A DNA stretch of 64,000 nucleotides from SIG480 sp045595365 (GCA_045595365.1 JAZOAI010000011.1:1-64000), one strand, 5' to 3'. Positions 7,004 through 16,471 are shown, counted from the stretch's first letter. The notes: generated from the sequence alone by a model not told the origin. Numbers and translations: made by a program.

Positions 7004-8551
7004 ATGTATGATTTAGGAATTAAAATTGCGATGCTTGTCATTTTCTTCGGAATTATGATAGGGGTCGGGATTTATTGCAGAAAGCACTCGACAAATGTTG
7101 ACGGCTTTGTTCTTGGCGGCAGAAGTGTTGGCCCCTGGCTTACGGCCTTTGCCTACGGCACATCCTATTTTTCTGCAGTTGTGTTCGTAGGGTACGCCGG
7201 GCAGTTTGGATGGAAATACGGTATTGCGGCAACCTGGGCGGGGATAGGAAACGCTTTTCTCGGCTCGCTTCTTGCGTGGGCGGCGCTGGGGAGAAGAACC
7301 CGCGTTATGACACAGCATCTCGACAGCGCAACTATGCCTCAGTTTTTTGAGGCACGCTTTAAGAGCCGTGGGCTTAAGCTTGCGGCATCCGCAATTATAT
7401 TCATCTTCTTGATTCCGTACACAGCGTCGTTGTATAATGGGCTCAGCCGTCTTTTTGAAATGGCATTCAATATCGACTATTCTGTTTGCGTAATAGTAAT
7501 GGCGGTTCTCACGGCGATATACGTTATTGCGGGCGGGTATATGGCAACGGCGATAAATGATTTCATCCAGGGCATTATTATGATTGCCGGAATCATAGCC
7601 GTTATAGCCGCGGTGCTTGCCCAGCAGGGTGGGCTTCTTGGTGCGATAGAAAAGCTCGCTATGGTAAATGACCCCGAGATATCTGCGGCGCCGGGCGCGT
7701 TTACGTCCTTCTTCGGGCCGGACCCAATAAACCTTCTTGGTGTAGTCCTTCTCACGTCACTCGGAACGTGGGGATTGCCTCAGATGGTGCAGAAGTTTTA
7801 TGCAATCAAGAACGAAAAGTCAATCAACAAGGGTATGATTATTTCAACCGTGTTTGCGCTTGTTGTTGCAGGCGGATGTTATTTCCTCGGCGGATTCGGT
7901 CGCTTGTTTGCGGATAAAATCGACCTTGCCTCAGGGGGATATGACTCAATAATCCCTGCAATGCTCTCCGGGCTTTCGCCGTTTCTTATCGCAATAGTTG
8001 TTGTTCTTGTTCTTTCTGCATCAATGTCAACGCTCTCATCACTTGTTCTTACATCAAGCACAACTTTAACGCTTGATTTCCTCAAGGATACCATTGATAA
8101 GGATATGAGCGAGCGTCGCCAGCTCTTCATAATAAGAGCGCTTATAGCAGTGTTTATTGCAATTTCGGTTGTTATAGCCATTGTTCAGTATAAATCAAAC
8201 GTAAGCTTTATTGCCCAGCTTATGGGAGTCTCCTGGGGTGCGCTTGCAGGAGCTTTCCTTGCACCGTTCCTTTACGGGCTTTATTGGAAAAGGGCAAGTG
8301 TTGCATCCGTGTGGGTGAGCTTCGCTTTCTCATCAGTGCTTATGATTGCAAATATGCTCTGGAGAGGGGCTTTCCCTGTGATTTTGCAGTCGCCGATTAA
8401 TGCAGGAGCTTTCTGTATGCTTGCAGGGCTTGTTATAGTTCCGGTTGTAAGTGCGTTTACAAAAGCGCCGGACAAGGCTCTTATAGATGATGTTTTTTCT
8501 TGCTATGACAAAAAGGTCGTAGTTTCTCAAAAAAATTCGATAGGGGAATAA
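7004..8551 (+). CDS. sodium:solute symporter (SSS family)
   Basis: An integral membrane symporter of 515 aa, related to the PutP/PanF group and predicted to have about 13 membrane helices. Family features include the early VLGGRSVGPWLTAFAYG segment and the GGYMATAINDFIQGIIM region. It probably imports an organic acid with Na+. It sits between a CoA ligase and iorA, in the same direction and with short gaps, so the likely cargo is the acid that the neighbouring ligases activate. The ribosome site (GGCGGGG) is weaker than its neighbours'. Confidence 0.88.
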   Translation: MYDLGIKIAMLVIFFGIMIGVGIYCRKHSTNVDGFVLGGRSVGPWLTAFAYGTSYFSAVVFVGYAGQFGWKYGIAATWAGIGNAFLGSLLAWAALGRRTRVMTQHLDSATMPQFFEARFKSRGLKLAASAIIFIFLIPYTASLYNGLSRLFEMAFNIDYSVCVIVMAVLTAIYVIAGGYMATAINDFIQGIIMIAGIIAVIAAVLAQQGGLLGAIEKLAMVNDPEISAAPGAFTSFFGPDPINLLGVVLLTSLGTWGLPQMVQKFYAIKNEKSINKGMIISTVFALVVAGGCYFLGGFGRLFADKIDLASGGYDSIIPAMLSGLSPFLIAIVVVLVLSASMSTLSSLVLTSSTTLTLDFLKDTIDKDMSERRQLFIIRALIAVFIAISVVIAIVQYKSNVSFIAQLMGVSWGALAGAFLAPFLYGLYWKRASVASVWVSFAFSSVLMIANMLWRGAFPVILQSPINAGAFCMLAGLVIVPVVSAFTKAPDKALIDDVFSCYDKKVVVSQKNSIGE

Positions 8552-8564
8552 GGAGGTAACAGAT

Positions 8565-10304
8565 ATGAAAAAGCTTATGCTCGGAAACGAGGCAGTTGCA
8601 AGAGGTCTGTATGAAGCAGGCTGCAGTTTTGTTTCAAGCTATCCGGGAACCCCGAGTACGGAGATAACCGAAGCTGTTGCAAAATATGATGAGATTTACG
8701 CGGAGTGGGCACCTAACGAAAAGGTCGCTATGGAAGCGGCGTTTGGTGCGTCTCTCGCAGGGAGAAGAAGCTTTTGCGGAATGAAGCACGTCGGGCTTAA
8801 TGTAGCGGCAGACCCGCTTTTCACAATCGCATATACCGGAGTGAACGCAGGTATGGTAATCGGAGTTGCGGACGATGCGGGTATGCACAGCTCGCAGAAC
8901 GAGCAGGATTCCCGCCATTATGCCCGTGCGGCAAAGATTCCGATGCTTGAGCCGGCTGATTCACGCGAAGCTCTCGCGTTTACAAAGCTCGCTTATGAGT
9001 TGTCTGAAAAATTTGATACACCCGTTCTTCTTAAGATGTGTACGCGTGTGTCACACTCTCAAAGTGTTGTGGAGCCGTCAGAGCGCATTGAAGTGAAGAA
9101 GGATTACGAAAAGAACGCGGCGAAATACATAATGATGCCCGGAAACGCAAAACGTCGCCATCCCGTTGTTGAGGAGAGAACAAAAGCTCTTTCTGAGTAT
9201 GCAGAGGCTGCAGAGTGCAACGTTCTGGAAGACGGCGACGACAAGAGTATCGGCATAATAACCTCTTCAACCTCTTATCAGTACGTAAAAGAGGTTCTTG
9301 GAAATGCTCACCCAGTTCTCAAGCTCGGTATGATATGGCCGCTTCCTGTGGAGAGCATTAAAAAACTTGCGAAAGAAGTCAAAAAGCTTGTTGTAGTTGA
9401 AGAGCTTGACGGATTCATCGAAAGCCACTGCAAGGATCTCGGGCTTGATGTTTCGGGGAAAGAGATTTTCTCCTGCATCGGTGAGCTCAGCCAGAATATC
9501 GTTGCAAAGGGGTTTGGAAAAGAGGAAAAATGCGGAGTCGCAATCTCTGACGAAATTCCGGCGCGTCCTCCTGTTATGTGTGCTGGATGTCCGCACAGAG
9601 GTCTCTTCTACACACTTGCAAAGAACAAAATCACAGTTATGGGTGACATCGGCTGCTATACGCTCGGCGCAGTTCCGCCACTTTCGGCGCTTGATTCAAC
9701 AATATGCATGGGTGCATCAATATCCGGGCTTCACGGCTTTAACAAAGCAAATGAAGGCGCAAGTGACGGAAAATCTGTTGCAGTTATTGGCGATTCAACT
9801 TTTATGCACTCGGGTATGACCGGGCTTGTAAATATAGCGTATAACGCATCAGATTCAACAGTCATCATCCTCGATAATTCAATTACAGGAATGACGGGGC
9901 ATCAGCAGAACCCCACAACGGGATACAACTTAAAGGGTGACCCTGCATCTAAAATTGACCTTGAAGCGCTCTGCCGAGCTATGGGAATTTCTCGTGTTCG
10001 CGTGGTTGACCCATACAACCTTGCGGAATGTGAAACCGTCATCCGTGAAGAGCTTGCTGCAAAGGAGCCTTCCGTAATAATCTCGCGCCGCCCGTGCGCA
10101 CTTCTCAAATATGTTAAACATAAAAAGCCGCTTGTTGTCTCTGAAGATAAGTGCAAAAGCTGTAAGATGTGCATGAAGATAGGTTGCCCGGCAATAAGCA
10201 TGGAAAACGGAAAGGCAAAGATTGACAATACACTCTGCACAGGCTGCGGAGTCTGCGAACAGCTTTGTAAGTTTGATGCGCTTCATGCGCCGGAGGAGGA
10301 ATAA
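8565..10304 (+). CDS. iorA: indolepyruvate:ferredoxin oxidoreductase, alpha subunit
   Basis: The large subunit (579 aa) of the thiamine-diphosphate enzyme that interconverts aryl-2-oxoacids with arylacetyl-CoA, CO2 and reduced ferredoxin. The N-terminal pyrimidine-binding domain has SSYPGTPSTEI. The central TPP domain holds MCAGCPHRG and GDIGCYTLG. The C-terminus carries two 4Fe-4S motifs, CKSCKMCMKIGC and CTGCGVCEQLC. The ribosome site AGGAGG is near ideal. It is followed 3 nt later by iorB. In this T-box-controlled context it could run in the reductive carboxylation direction. Confidence 0.95.
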   Translation: MKKLMLGNEAVARGLYEAGCSFVSSYPGTPSTEITEAVAKYDEIYAEWAPNEKVAMEAAFGASLAGRRSFCGMKHVGLNVAADPLFTIAYTGVNAGMVIGVADDAGMHSSQNEQDSRHYARAAKIPMLEPADSREALAFTKLAYELSEKFDTPVLLKMCTRVSHSQSVVEPSERIEVKKDYEKNAAKYIMMPGNAKRRHPVVEERTKALSEYAEAAECNVLEDGDDKSIGIITSSTSYQYVKEVLGNAHPVLKLGMIWPLPVESIKKLAKEVKKLVVVEELDGFIESHCKDLGLDVSGKEIFSCIGELSQNIVAKGFGKEEKCGVAISDEIPARPPVMCAGCPHRGLFYTLAKNKITVMGDIGCYTLGAVPPLSALDSTICMGASISGLHGFNKANEGASDGKSVAVIGDSTFMHSGMTGLVNIAYNASDSTVIILDNSITGMTGHQQNPTTGYNLKGDPASKIDLEALCRAMGISRVRVVDPYNLAECETVIREELAAKEPSVIISRRPCALLKYVKHKKPLVVSEDKCKSCKMCMKIGCPAISMENGKAKIDNTLCTGCGVCEQLCKFDALHAPEEE

Positions 10305-10307
10305 GCC

Positions 10308-10883
10308 ATGAAAACTAAGAATGTTATGATTGTCGGCGTTGGCGGGCAGGGAAGCCTCCTTGCTTCAAAGCTTCTGGGAAGACTTCTCCTCACCAAAGGC
10401 TATGATATAAAAGTTTCCGAGGTTCACGGGATGAGTCAGCGCGGTGGAAGTGTTGTCACATATGTCCGCTACGGTGACAAGGTTTACTCTCCGATAATAG
10501 ACAAGGGAGAGGCGGATTTTATAGTTTCCTTTGAACTTTTAGAGGCCGCCCGTTGGACAGAATATCTCAAGGACGGCGGAAAAATTATTGCAAACACTCA
10601 GCAGATTAACCCGATGCCCGTTATCACGGGTGTTGCGGAATATCCGGAGTCCCTTGATGAAAAAATCAAGGCCTGCGGGATAGACCTCGATGCGTTTGAT
10701 GCTCTTTCCCTTGCAGAGCAGGCAGGCTCTTCAAAGGCTGTAAACATTGTTCTTATGGGTAAGCTTTCAAACTACTTTGACGCGACCGAGGAAGAATGGC
10801 TTAAGGCTATCGAAGAAAGCGTTCCGGAGAAGTTTCTTGAACTCAACAAAAAAGCCTTTGCTCTTGGCAGAAACGCAAAATAA
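10308..10883 (+). CDS. iorB: indolepyruvate:ferredoxin oxidoreductase, beta subunit
   Basis: The small (gamma/alpha-type) subunit of 191 aa, partner of IorA. Family signatures are the N-terminal VGVGGQGSLLASKLLG and SEVHGMSQRGGSVVTYVRYG. The length is normal. It is translationally close-coupled: the GGAGG used for its start lies in the last codons of iorA. Confidence 0.95.
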   Translation: MKTKNVMIVGVGGQGSLLASKLLGRLLLTKGYDIKVSEVHGMSQRGGSVVTYVRYGDKVYSPIIDKGEADFIVSFELLEAARWTEYLKDGGKIIANTQQINPMPVITGVAEYPESLDEKIKACGIDLDAFDALSLAEQAGSSKAVNIVLMGKLSNYFDATEEEWLKAIEESVPEKFLELNKKAFALGRNAK

Positions 10884-10897
10884 AGGAGATGTATACA

Positions 10898-12196
10898 ATG
10901 CAGAAATATTATCAGCCGGAAATCGAAACAGCGTCACCTGAACAAATCCGCGAGTGGCAGGATGAGAGGCTTGTCAGGCAGGTTCATCACGTTTGGAATA
11001 ATGTTCCGTATTATCGCAAGAAAATGGAAGAAAAGGGTGTTTGCCCGAGCGATATAAAAGGTGTGGATGACCTTCATAAGCTTCCTTTTATCACAAAGGA
11101 TGACCTCCGCGAGGCCTATCCTTATGGGCTTATGGGGACTCCTTTATCTGAAAATGTCAGAATCCAGTCAACCTCGGGAACAACAGGAAAGCGGGTTGTT
11201 GCGTTTTACACTCAGCACGATGTTGACTTGTGGGAGGATTGCTGCGCAAGAGCTATCGTTGCTGTCGGCGGAACAAAAGAAGATGTTTGCCACGTAAGCT
11301 ACGGCTATGGCCTTTTTACAGGAGGCGCCGGGCTTCACGGCGGTTCTCATAAAGTAGGATGCCTTACTTTGCCTATGTCATCGGGAAACACAGAGCGTCA
11401 GCTTCAGTTTATGACGGATCTTGGGTCCACAATCCTTTGTTGTACTCCGTCTTATGCTGCATACCTTGCTGAGTCAATTCACGAAAAAGGGCTTCGTGAT
11501 AAGATTAAGCTCAAAGCCGGAATCTTTGGCGCTGAGGCTTGGAGTGAGGAAATGCGCCGGGATATTGAACAGAAGCTCGGCATCCGCGCATATGACATAT
11601 ACGGGCTCACTGAAATTTCAGGCCCGGGCGTAAGCTTTGAATGTGAAGAACAGACAGGTATGCACATAAATGAAGATCACTTCATCGCAGAAATTATTGA
11701 CCCCGAAACGGGTGAAGTCCTGCCTGAGGGAAGTAAAGGCGAACTCGTATTTTCGTGCATAACAAAAGAAGCTTTCCCGCTTCTCAGATACCGCACCCGT
11801 GACATCTGCGTTCTTTCAAGAAAGAAATGCTCCTGCGGAAGAACCTTTATTAAAATGACAAAGCCTATGGGCAGAAGCGACGATATGCTCATAATCCGCG
11901 GAGTTAATGTCTTCCCGTCACAAATCGAAACTGTTCTCCTTGAACAGGGCTATCCTGCAAACTACCAGTTGGTTGTTGACCGTGTCAATAACTCTGATAC
12001 CCTCGAAATTATGGTTGAGATGACTCAGGAGAACTTCTCTGACTCTCTCCGCCAGATTACCGATATGGAAAAAAGCCTTGTATCCGCGCTCAAGGCAATG
12101 CTTGGTATCTCGGCTAAGGTAAAGCTCGTTGCGCCAAAGACTATTGCCAGAAGTGAAGGTAAGGCTGTCAGAATAATTGATAACCGAAAGATTTAA
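10898..12196 (+). CDS. paaK: phenylacetate-CoA ligase-like enzyme
   Basis: An adenylate-forming ligase of 432 aa matching the PaaK family: STSGTTGKRVVAF, YGLTEISGPG, a zinc-like Cys pair (CSCGRTF), DDMLIIRGVNVFPSQIE, and a C-terminal PaaK-like domain ending in RSEGKAVRI. It would make arylacetyl-CoA. I chose the ATG at 10898 over 10889 because AAAGGAG is 9 nt upstream of the former and abuts the latter. Its position next to iorAB and an ACT protein supports an arylacetate or indoleacetate substrate. Confidence 0.9.
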   Translation: MQKYYQPEIETASPEQIREWQDERLVRQVHHVWNNVPYYRKKMEEKGVCPSDIKGVDDLHKLPFITKDDLREAYPYGLMGTPLSENVRIQSTSGTTGKRVVAFYTQHDVDLWEDCCARAIVAVGGTKEDVCHVSYGYGLFTGGAGLHGGSHKVGCLTLPMSSGNTERQLQFMTDLGSTILCCTPSYAAYLAESIHEKGLRDKIKLKAGIFGAEAWSEEMRRDIEQKLGIRAYDIYGLTEISGPGVSFECEEQTGMHINEDHFIAEIIDPETGEVLPEGSKGELVFSCITKEAFPLLRYRTRDICVLSRKKCSCGRTFIKMTKPMGRSDDMLIIRGVNVFPSQIETVLLEQGYPANYQLVVDRVNNSDTLEIMVEMTQENFSDSLRQITDMEKSLVSALKAMLGISAKVKLVAPKTIARSEGKAVRIIDNRKI

Positions 12197-12211
12197 AGGA
12201 GGACTCAGGCT

Positions 12212-12640
12212 ATGATTAACCAGATTTCCGTATTCCTTGAAAACCGTGCAGGCCAGCTTGCTGAAATAACAAAAATTCTTGCGAGCAATAACGTAAACCT
12301 TCGTGCAATATCAATCGCAGAAACCTCTGATTACGGCGTGCTTCGCCTTATTGCTGATGATGCAGAGCATGCAGCCCGCGTGCTTATGAAGAACGGCAAC
12401 GTAATTTCAATGACGCCGGTTTCAGTTATTGAGGTTCCTGACCGCCCGGCAGGGCTTTCGGATGTTCTCTCGATACTTGCAAAAGCTGATATTGATATTG
12501 AATATATGTATTCGCTTTTCACTCAGGGCGAGGGGAAGGCTTATATGGTTTTCCGTGTTTCGGATAAGCAAAAGCTTATAGACGAAATTAAAAATAATGG
12601 CCTTCGCACAGTAAGCGAGGAAGAACTCGGGCTTAAATAA
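12212..12640 (+). CDS. tandem ACT-domain protein
   Basis: A small cytoplasmic protein of 142 aa with two ACT domains (about 3-70 and 72-140), each starting with a conserved strand (ISVFLENRAGQLAEI and VIEVPDRPAGLSDV). ACT domains bind amino acids and usually impose allosteric control. Homologues with this architecture commonly follow paaK/ior genes in Clostridia and archaea. It may sense an aromatic amino acid and tune the ligase or IorAB. It is the last gene of the operon, with a strong AAAGGAGG site. Confidence 0.88.
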   Translation: MINQISVFLENRAGQLAEITKILASNNVNLRAISIAETSDYGVLRLIADDAEHAARVLMKNGNVISMTPVSVIEVPDRPAGLSDVLSILAKADIDIEYMYSLFTQGEGKAYMVFRVSDKQKLIDEIKNNGLRTVSEEELGLK

Positions 12641-12648
12641 AAAATAAA

Positions 12649-12687
12649 AACAGGGTAGAAGCGGAGATAGCGTTTCTACCCTGTTTG
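12649..12687. terminator. bidirectional terminator between ACT gene and glycosyltransferase
   Basis: A long stem (AACAGGGTAGAA with TTTCTACCCTGTT) is flanked by a T-rich run downstream on the plus strand and by A-rich sequence upstream, which acts as a T-run on the minus strand. It can serve both convergent genes. Confidence 0.85.
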
Positions 12688-12702
12688 ATTGTTTTGATGA
12701 GA

Positions 12703-13821
12703 CTATTTTTTTGCGAGCGCTTCAACAAACTCGGCAAGCTTTTCGGATGAATCGGGCTTTGCAAGCTTTAAAAGCTCTGATTTGATAAGCTGAAGTCTGT
12801 CCGGTTGGTTAAAGAGAAAATAAAGCGCCTCGTCTAACTTAAATGTTTTCGTAACTGCAAGGGCAAGCCCGCTGTTTAAAAAGAACTCCTGATTTCTTTC
12901 CTCCTGGCCGGGAATGGGGTTTACAAAAATCATCGGAAGCTGCTTTGCCATAGCTTCTGTAGTGGTGAGCCCGCCGGGCTTTGTGATGATGCAGTCGGCT
13001 GCGTCCATAAGCTCATCAACGTTATTTGTAAAACCGTATATCGAAACGTTTTCACCATACGACTCCGAAACGAGCTTGTTGTAAAGCTTTTTATTATTTC
13101 CGCAAACGGCAAGAACTCTGCAATTTTTATCAAAATTGAGAATCTCTGATATGATTTCGGGCATATTTCCATATCCCATGCTTCCTGCCATAACGAGAAT
13201 CACCTTCTCGGTGGTCGAAATATTAAGCTCTCTCCGAATCTCCTCGCGGTCTCGCTTTTCTGAAAACTTCTTCTGGATAGGAATTCCAAAGGGGAGAAGG
13301 CGCTCACTTGAAATCCCTTTGAGGTTTGCCCTTTGCGCGAGAAGCTCACTTGCAATTTCAATGTATTCGATGTTTGTGACATCTTCCCAGAACGGATGTA
13401 TTGTGTAATCGGTCACGATTCCGATTGTCGGAACAAGAGAAAGCCTCCCGCGACGCTTGAGTTCATTTATAACCTGCGCTGCGAAAACGTGCGTGCAGAT
13501 GATCACATCCGGGTCAAATTTCTCAATGAATTTCTCAAAGCGTATTGCGAGTAGGATACCCATAATGCTGCGGAGAGAATACTTTGTCGCAGGGGCTGTT
13601 TTTGAGTCGATAAGCTCATAGATTGCCCGATAGGCTTTTGGCGTGTGCTTTGTCGAGAGGAGATAACCCTTGTTAACGGCATCGCACAGGTTTTTATCAA
13701 TCTGTTTATAGACATCAACAATTTTAACCTTTGCACCGCGCATCTCAAGAGCTTCCGATATGGACTTGGCTGCAGAGTGGTGCCCCTGGCCTGCGGTAAT
13801 GCTCAAAATCATAACCTTCAT
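12703..13821 (-). CDS. MGDG synthase/UgtP-like glycosyltransferase
   Basis: A GT28-type glycosyltransferase of 372 aa, probably adding sugar from a UDP-sugar to diacylglycerol (glycolipid synthesis) at the inner membrane face. The N-terminal acceptor domain has LSITAGQGHHSAAKSI, typical of MGDG synthase/UgtP. The C-terminal MurG-like domain has VMAGSMGYGNM and the nucleotide-sugar motif ITKPGGLTTTEAMAKQLP. It is a single gene. Which sugar is transferred cannot be told. Confidence 0.88.
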   Translation of the reverse strand: MKVMILSITAGQGHHSAAKSISEALEMRGAKVKIVDVYKQIDKNLCDAVNKGYLLSTKHTPKAYRAIYELIDSKTAPATKYSLRSIMGILLAIRFEKFIEKFDPDVIICTHVFAAQVINELKRRGRLSLVPTIGIVTDYTIHPFWEDVTNIEYIEIASELLAQRANLKGISSERLLPFGIPIQKKFSEKRDREEIRRELNISTTEKVILVMAGSMGYGNMPEIISEILNFDKNCRVLAVCGNNKKLYNKLVSESYGENVSIYGFTNNVDELMDAADCIITKPGGLTTTEAMAKQLPMIFVNPIPGQEERNQEFFLNSGLALAVTKTFKLDEALYFLFNQPDRLQLIKSELLKLAKPDSSEKLAEFVEALAKK

Positions 13822-13885
13822 AGTGTGATACCATCCTTTGTGAGCTTTACCTAATAATAATACTTTTTTTAGAATATATCAAGAG

Positions 13886-14158
13886 TCAGTTTTCAAAATC
13901 CCCCTGCAAATATCGTTCATATTCGGACAGAACAGCCCGCTCTATTTTTTCACGCAGCTCGTGCTTTGTTGGGTGGACAATATCGCTGTAGCTTCCGTTG
14001 GGGAGGCGGCGAGACGGCATGGCAAGAAACATTTTGTCATAGCCTGAAATAACTTTTATGTCGTGAATGACGAGCTCGTTATCGAAAGTAACCGAAACTA
14101 TTGCGCGCATTTTTGACTCATCCGAGAGCTTGCGGATTTTGATGTCTGTTATTTCCAT
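13886..14158 (-). CDS. spoVG: SpoVG family RNA/DNA-binding regulator
   Basis: A protein of 90 aa with the full SpoVG pattern: MEITDIKIRKL, an ALVSVTFD-like strand, VIHDIKVI, FLAMPSRR and DIVHPTKHELREKIE. SpoVG is a conserved nucleic-acid-binding regulator tied to sporulation and cell division. A TTAGGAGAA site precedes the ATG. It is divergent from murC. Confidence 0.95.
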   Translation of the reverse strand: MEITDIKIRKLSDESKMRAIVSVTFDNELVIHDIKVISGYDKMFLAMPSRRLPNGSYSDIVHPTKHELREKIERAVLSEYERYLQGDFEN

Positions 14159-14191
14159 GTTAAATTCTCCTAACTGTTTTTTTGTTTATGC

Positions 14192-14220
14192 TGGACTTTT
14201 TATTGGAAAAATAATATAAT
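14192..14220 (+). promoter_or_regulatory. probable murC promoter
   Basis: A weak -35 TGGACT (14192-14197), a 17-bp spacer and a perfect -10 TATAAT (14215-14220), about 70 bp before the murC start. Confidence 0.55.
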
Positions 14221-14289
14221 ATAGTTTAACCGCAGTATAATTAAAATACACGCATTTAAAAAGTTTATTTTGATTGGAGAAAAAGCTTT

Positions 14290-15666
14290 ATGCAGGGAAA
14301 AAAGCAGAACCTTCTGTCTGATACAAAAAAGATAATCCACCTTGTCGGAATCGGCGGCGTTTCGATGAGTGCGCTTGCTCAGGCGATTGCATCGCGAGGG
14401 GTGACGGTTCGCGGGTCGGATATGAATAACGGGGTGTATGCAGAACGTCTGCGTGCGCTCGGCATAATAGTTTTTAAGGGGCACGATGCTTCAAATGTAT
14501 GCGGTGCGGATGTTGTGATTCGGACTTCTGCTATTCACGACGACAACCCTGAAATTATAAAGGCTCGTGAGCTTGGGCTTCCCATTCTTGAAAGGGCAGA
14601 GGCGTGGGGAATTCTTATGGAAGAGTTTCCTGAGGTAGTCTGCGTTTCGGGAACTCACGGCAAAACCTCGACAACTGCGATGATAACCTGCATTTCTCTT
14701 GCCGCAGATCGCGACCCCGAGGTTATGATAGGTGCCGATATGCGCGAAATAGGCGGGGTTGTCCGTCTTTCGGACGGGGACCTGTTCATAGCTGAGGCGT
14801 GTGAATACTGCAATTCTTTCTTGAACTTTCACCCCACAATCTCAGTGGTTCTCAATATCGAAGAAGACCACCTCGATTTCTTTTCGGGGATTGACGATAT
14901 TATAAATTCCTTTTCAAAATTTATTCAGAATACCAAAACGGGTGGAGTTGTTGTCGCAAACGGAGATGATAAGAACGTCATAGAAGCTGTTTCTCGAGCA
15001 GGCAGAAAGGCGATAACCTTCGGGCTTTCTGAAAAATGCGATGTTACGGCAAAAAATTTAACCTATGATAACGGCTTTCCGTCATTTGAAATTATTTCAA
15101 ACGGGGAGAAGGTGTGCGATGTCCGGCTCTCTGTTCTTGGTGAGCATAATGTGAAAAATGCTTTGGCAGCGGCAGCTGCTGCGCTCTCAATGGGGGTTTC
15201 TCCCGATGTGATTTCCCGCGCTCTTGCCGCATTTACCGGCGTTGGGAGAAGAATGGAGTATAAAGGCGAGTTTCGCGGTGCGCGCGTGTATGATGACTAT
15301 GCTCATCATCCGAGCGAGGTAGAAACGACGCTTCGCGCGGTCCGCCGTGCTCATGCAGGGAGAATTATCTGTATCTTCCAACCGCATACCTACACAAGAA
15401 CCGCTGCACTTAAGGATGATTTTGCCCGCGCTCTTTCTCTTGCCGACAGGGTTATTCTTGCTGATATTTTTGCGGCGCGCGAGAAAAACGAGATAGGGAT
15501 AGACTCTTCTGCCATTTCCAAGCAAATAGAAAATGCGCAGTATATCGGGGCTTTTAGCGATATCGTTGATGAGCTTGCGAAAACAGTTTGTGAAAATGAT
15601 TTTGTTCTTACAATGGGGGCTGGAGATATATATAAGGTCGGGGAGCGTCTCTGCGAAAAGAAGTAA
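14290..15666 (+). CDS. murC: UDP-N-acetylmuramate--L-alanine ligase
   Basis: An ATP-dependent ligase of 458 aa adding L-Ala to UDP-MurNAc in peptidoglycan precursor synthesis. The N-terminal Rossmann segment HLVGIGGVSMSALAQ, the P-loop GTHGKTSTT, the central HNVKNALAAAAAA and the C-terminal YDDYAHHPSEV identify MurC among the Mur ligases. The length is normal. TGGAGAA is spaced 9 nt before the ATG. The next gene begins within about 15 nt, suggesting co-transcription. Confidence 0.96.
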   Translation: MQGKKQNLLSDTKKIIHLVGIGGVSMSALAQAIASRGVTVRGSDMNNGVYAERLRALGIIVFKGHDASNVCGADVVIRTSAIHDDNPEIIKARELGLPILERAEAWGILMEEFPEVVCVSGTHGKTSTTAMITCISLAADRDPEVMIGADMREIGGVVRLSDGDLFIAEACEYCNSFLNFHPTISVVLNIEEDHLDFFSGIDDIINSFSKFIQNTKTGGVVVANGDDKNVIEAVSRAGRKAITFGLSEKCDVTAKNLTYDNGFPSFEIISNGEKVCDVRLSVLGEHNVKNALAAAAAALSMGVSPDVISRALAAFTGVGRRMEYKGEFRGARVYDDYAHHPSEVETTLRAVRRAHAGRIICIFQPHTYTRTAALKDDFARALSLADRVILADIFAAREKNEIGIDSSAISKQIENAQYIGAFSDIVDELAKTVCENDFVLTMGAGDIYKVGERLCEKK

Positions 15667-15679
15667 GTGGGTGAAAATA

Positions 15680-16471
15680 GTGAAGGAAAACGCAATAAAA
15701 TTCCTATATGCGATAGATTGCTATCTGCTCTATGTTCTGTCCGGAGTGGTCTCGACTTTGGCGGTTGTAGCATACTATAGCCTCACTGCGGCGAAAAACA
15801 TCGGTGGGTTCGGTGAGAAGATTGATGCAAACTCCTTTTCGGAGTATATTTCCGGGCTCCTTTCGGGAAAGGCATCCTTCATACTTTTGCTTTCATATGT
15901 TCTGGTCTTGCTTGTTGTGGCAGGTGTGTTTTTCTTCAGAAAAAGCAGTATGCCGGCATATACAGGGCTATCCTACTGCAGGCCTTTAAGCTTTGTTGGC
16001 GCGGTTCTTCTTGGGGTTTTATTGAATTTGCTTATTTCTTCGCTCATCCCGGTAACAGATGCCAAGCCTGTTGAGATTACGCTCGTTCTCATATTATGCG
16101 TAATTTTTGGGCCGTTTGTTGAAGAACTCATGTTCAGAGGAATTCTTCTCAAGATGTTCGGTGCGGCGGTAGGAGTCATTTTTTCCATAGTTATCACATC
16201 GCTCTTATTTGCAGTTTCGCACGGGAACCTTTCGCAGGCGTGGTATACATTGATTCTCGGCCTTCTTCTCGGGGTTGTCAGATATAAAAGCACGAGCCTC
16301 TGGAGTGCAATAGCGCTTCATACCGCATTTAACATAACGGGGGCAATAATCAGTTTAAGAAGCTTTGAGTTTTCTGTTTTTGAGTGTGCCGTTATCTCGG
16401 GGCTTTCTCTTGTGTCTTTTTTTCTTGCGTGTTCCGGTGGGCGAAAATTTGAGCGAAAAAAGAAAACATAA
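15680..16471 (+). CDS. CPBP family (CAAX protease-like) membrane protein
   Basis: An integral membrane protein of about 263 aa with several hydrophobic helices and the CPBP/ABI motifs: EELMFRGILL (EExxxR), FAVSHGN, and ALHTAFNITGA. Members are putative intramembrane metalloproteases, sometimes linked to bacteriocin immunity. No start ATG is available after murC. I prefer the GTG at 15680 with GGGTG upstream; a GTG at 15671 is an alternative. It is probably co-transcribed with murC. Its substrate is unknown. Confidence 0.82.
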   Translation: MKENAIKFLYAIDCYLLYVLSGVVSTLAVVAYYSLTAAKNIGGFGEKIDANSFSEYISGLLSGKASFILLLSYVLVLLVVAGVFFFRKSSMPAYTGLSYCRPLSFVGAVLLGVLLNLLISSLIPVTDAKPVEITLVLILCVIFGPFVEELMFRGILLKMFGAAVGVIFSIVITSLLFAVSHGNLSQAWYTLILGLLLGVVRYKSTSLWSAIALHTAFNITGAIISLRSFEFSVFECAVISGLSLVSFFLACSGGRKFERKKKT

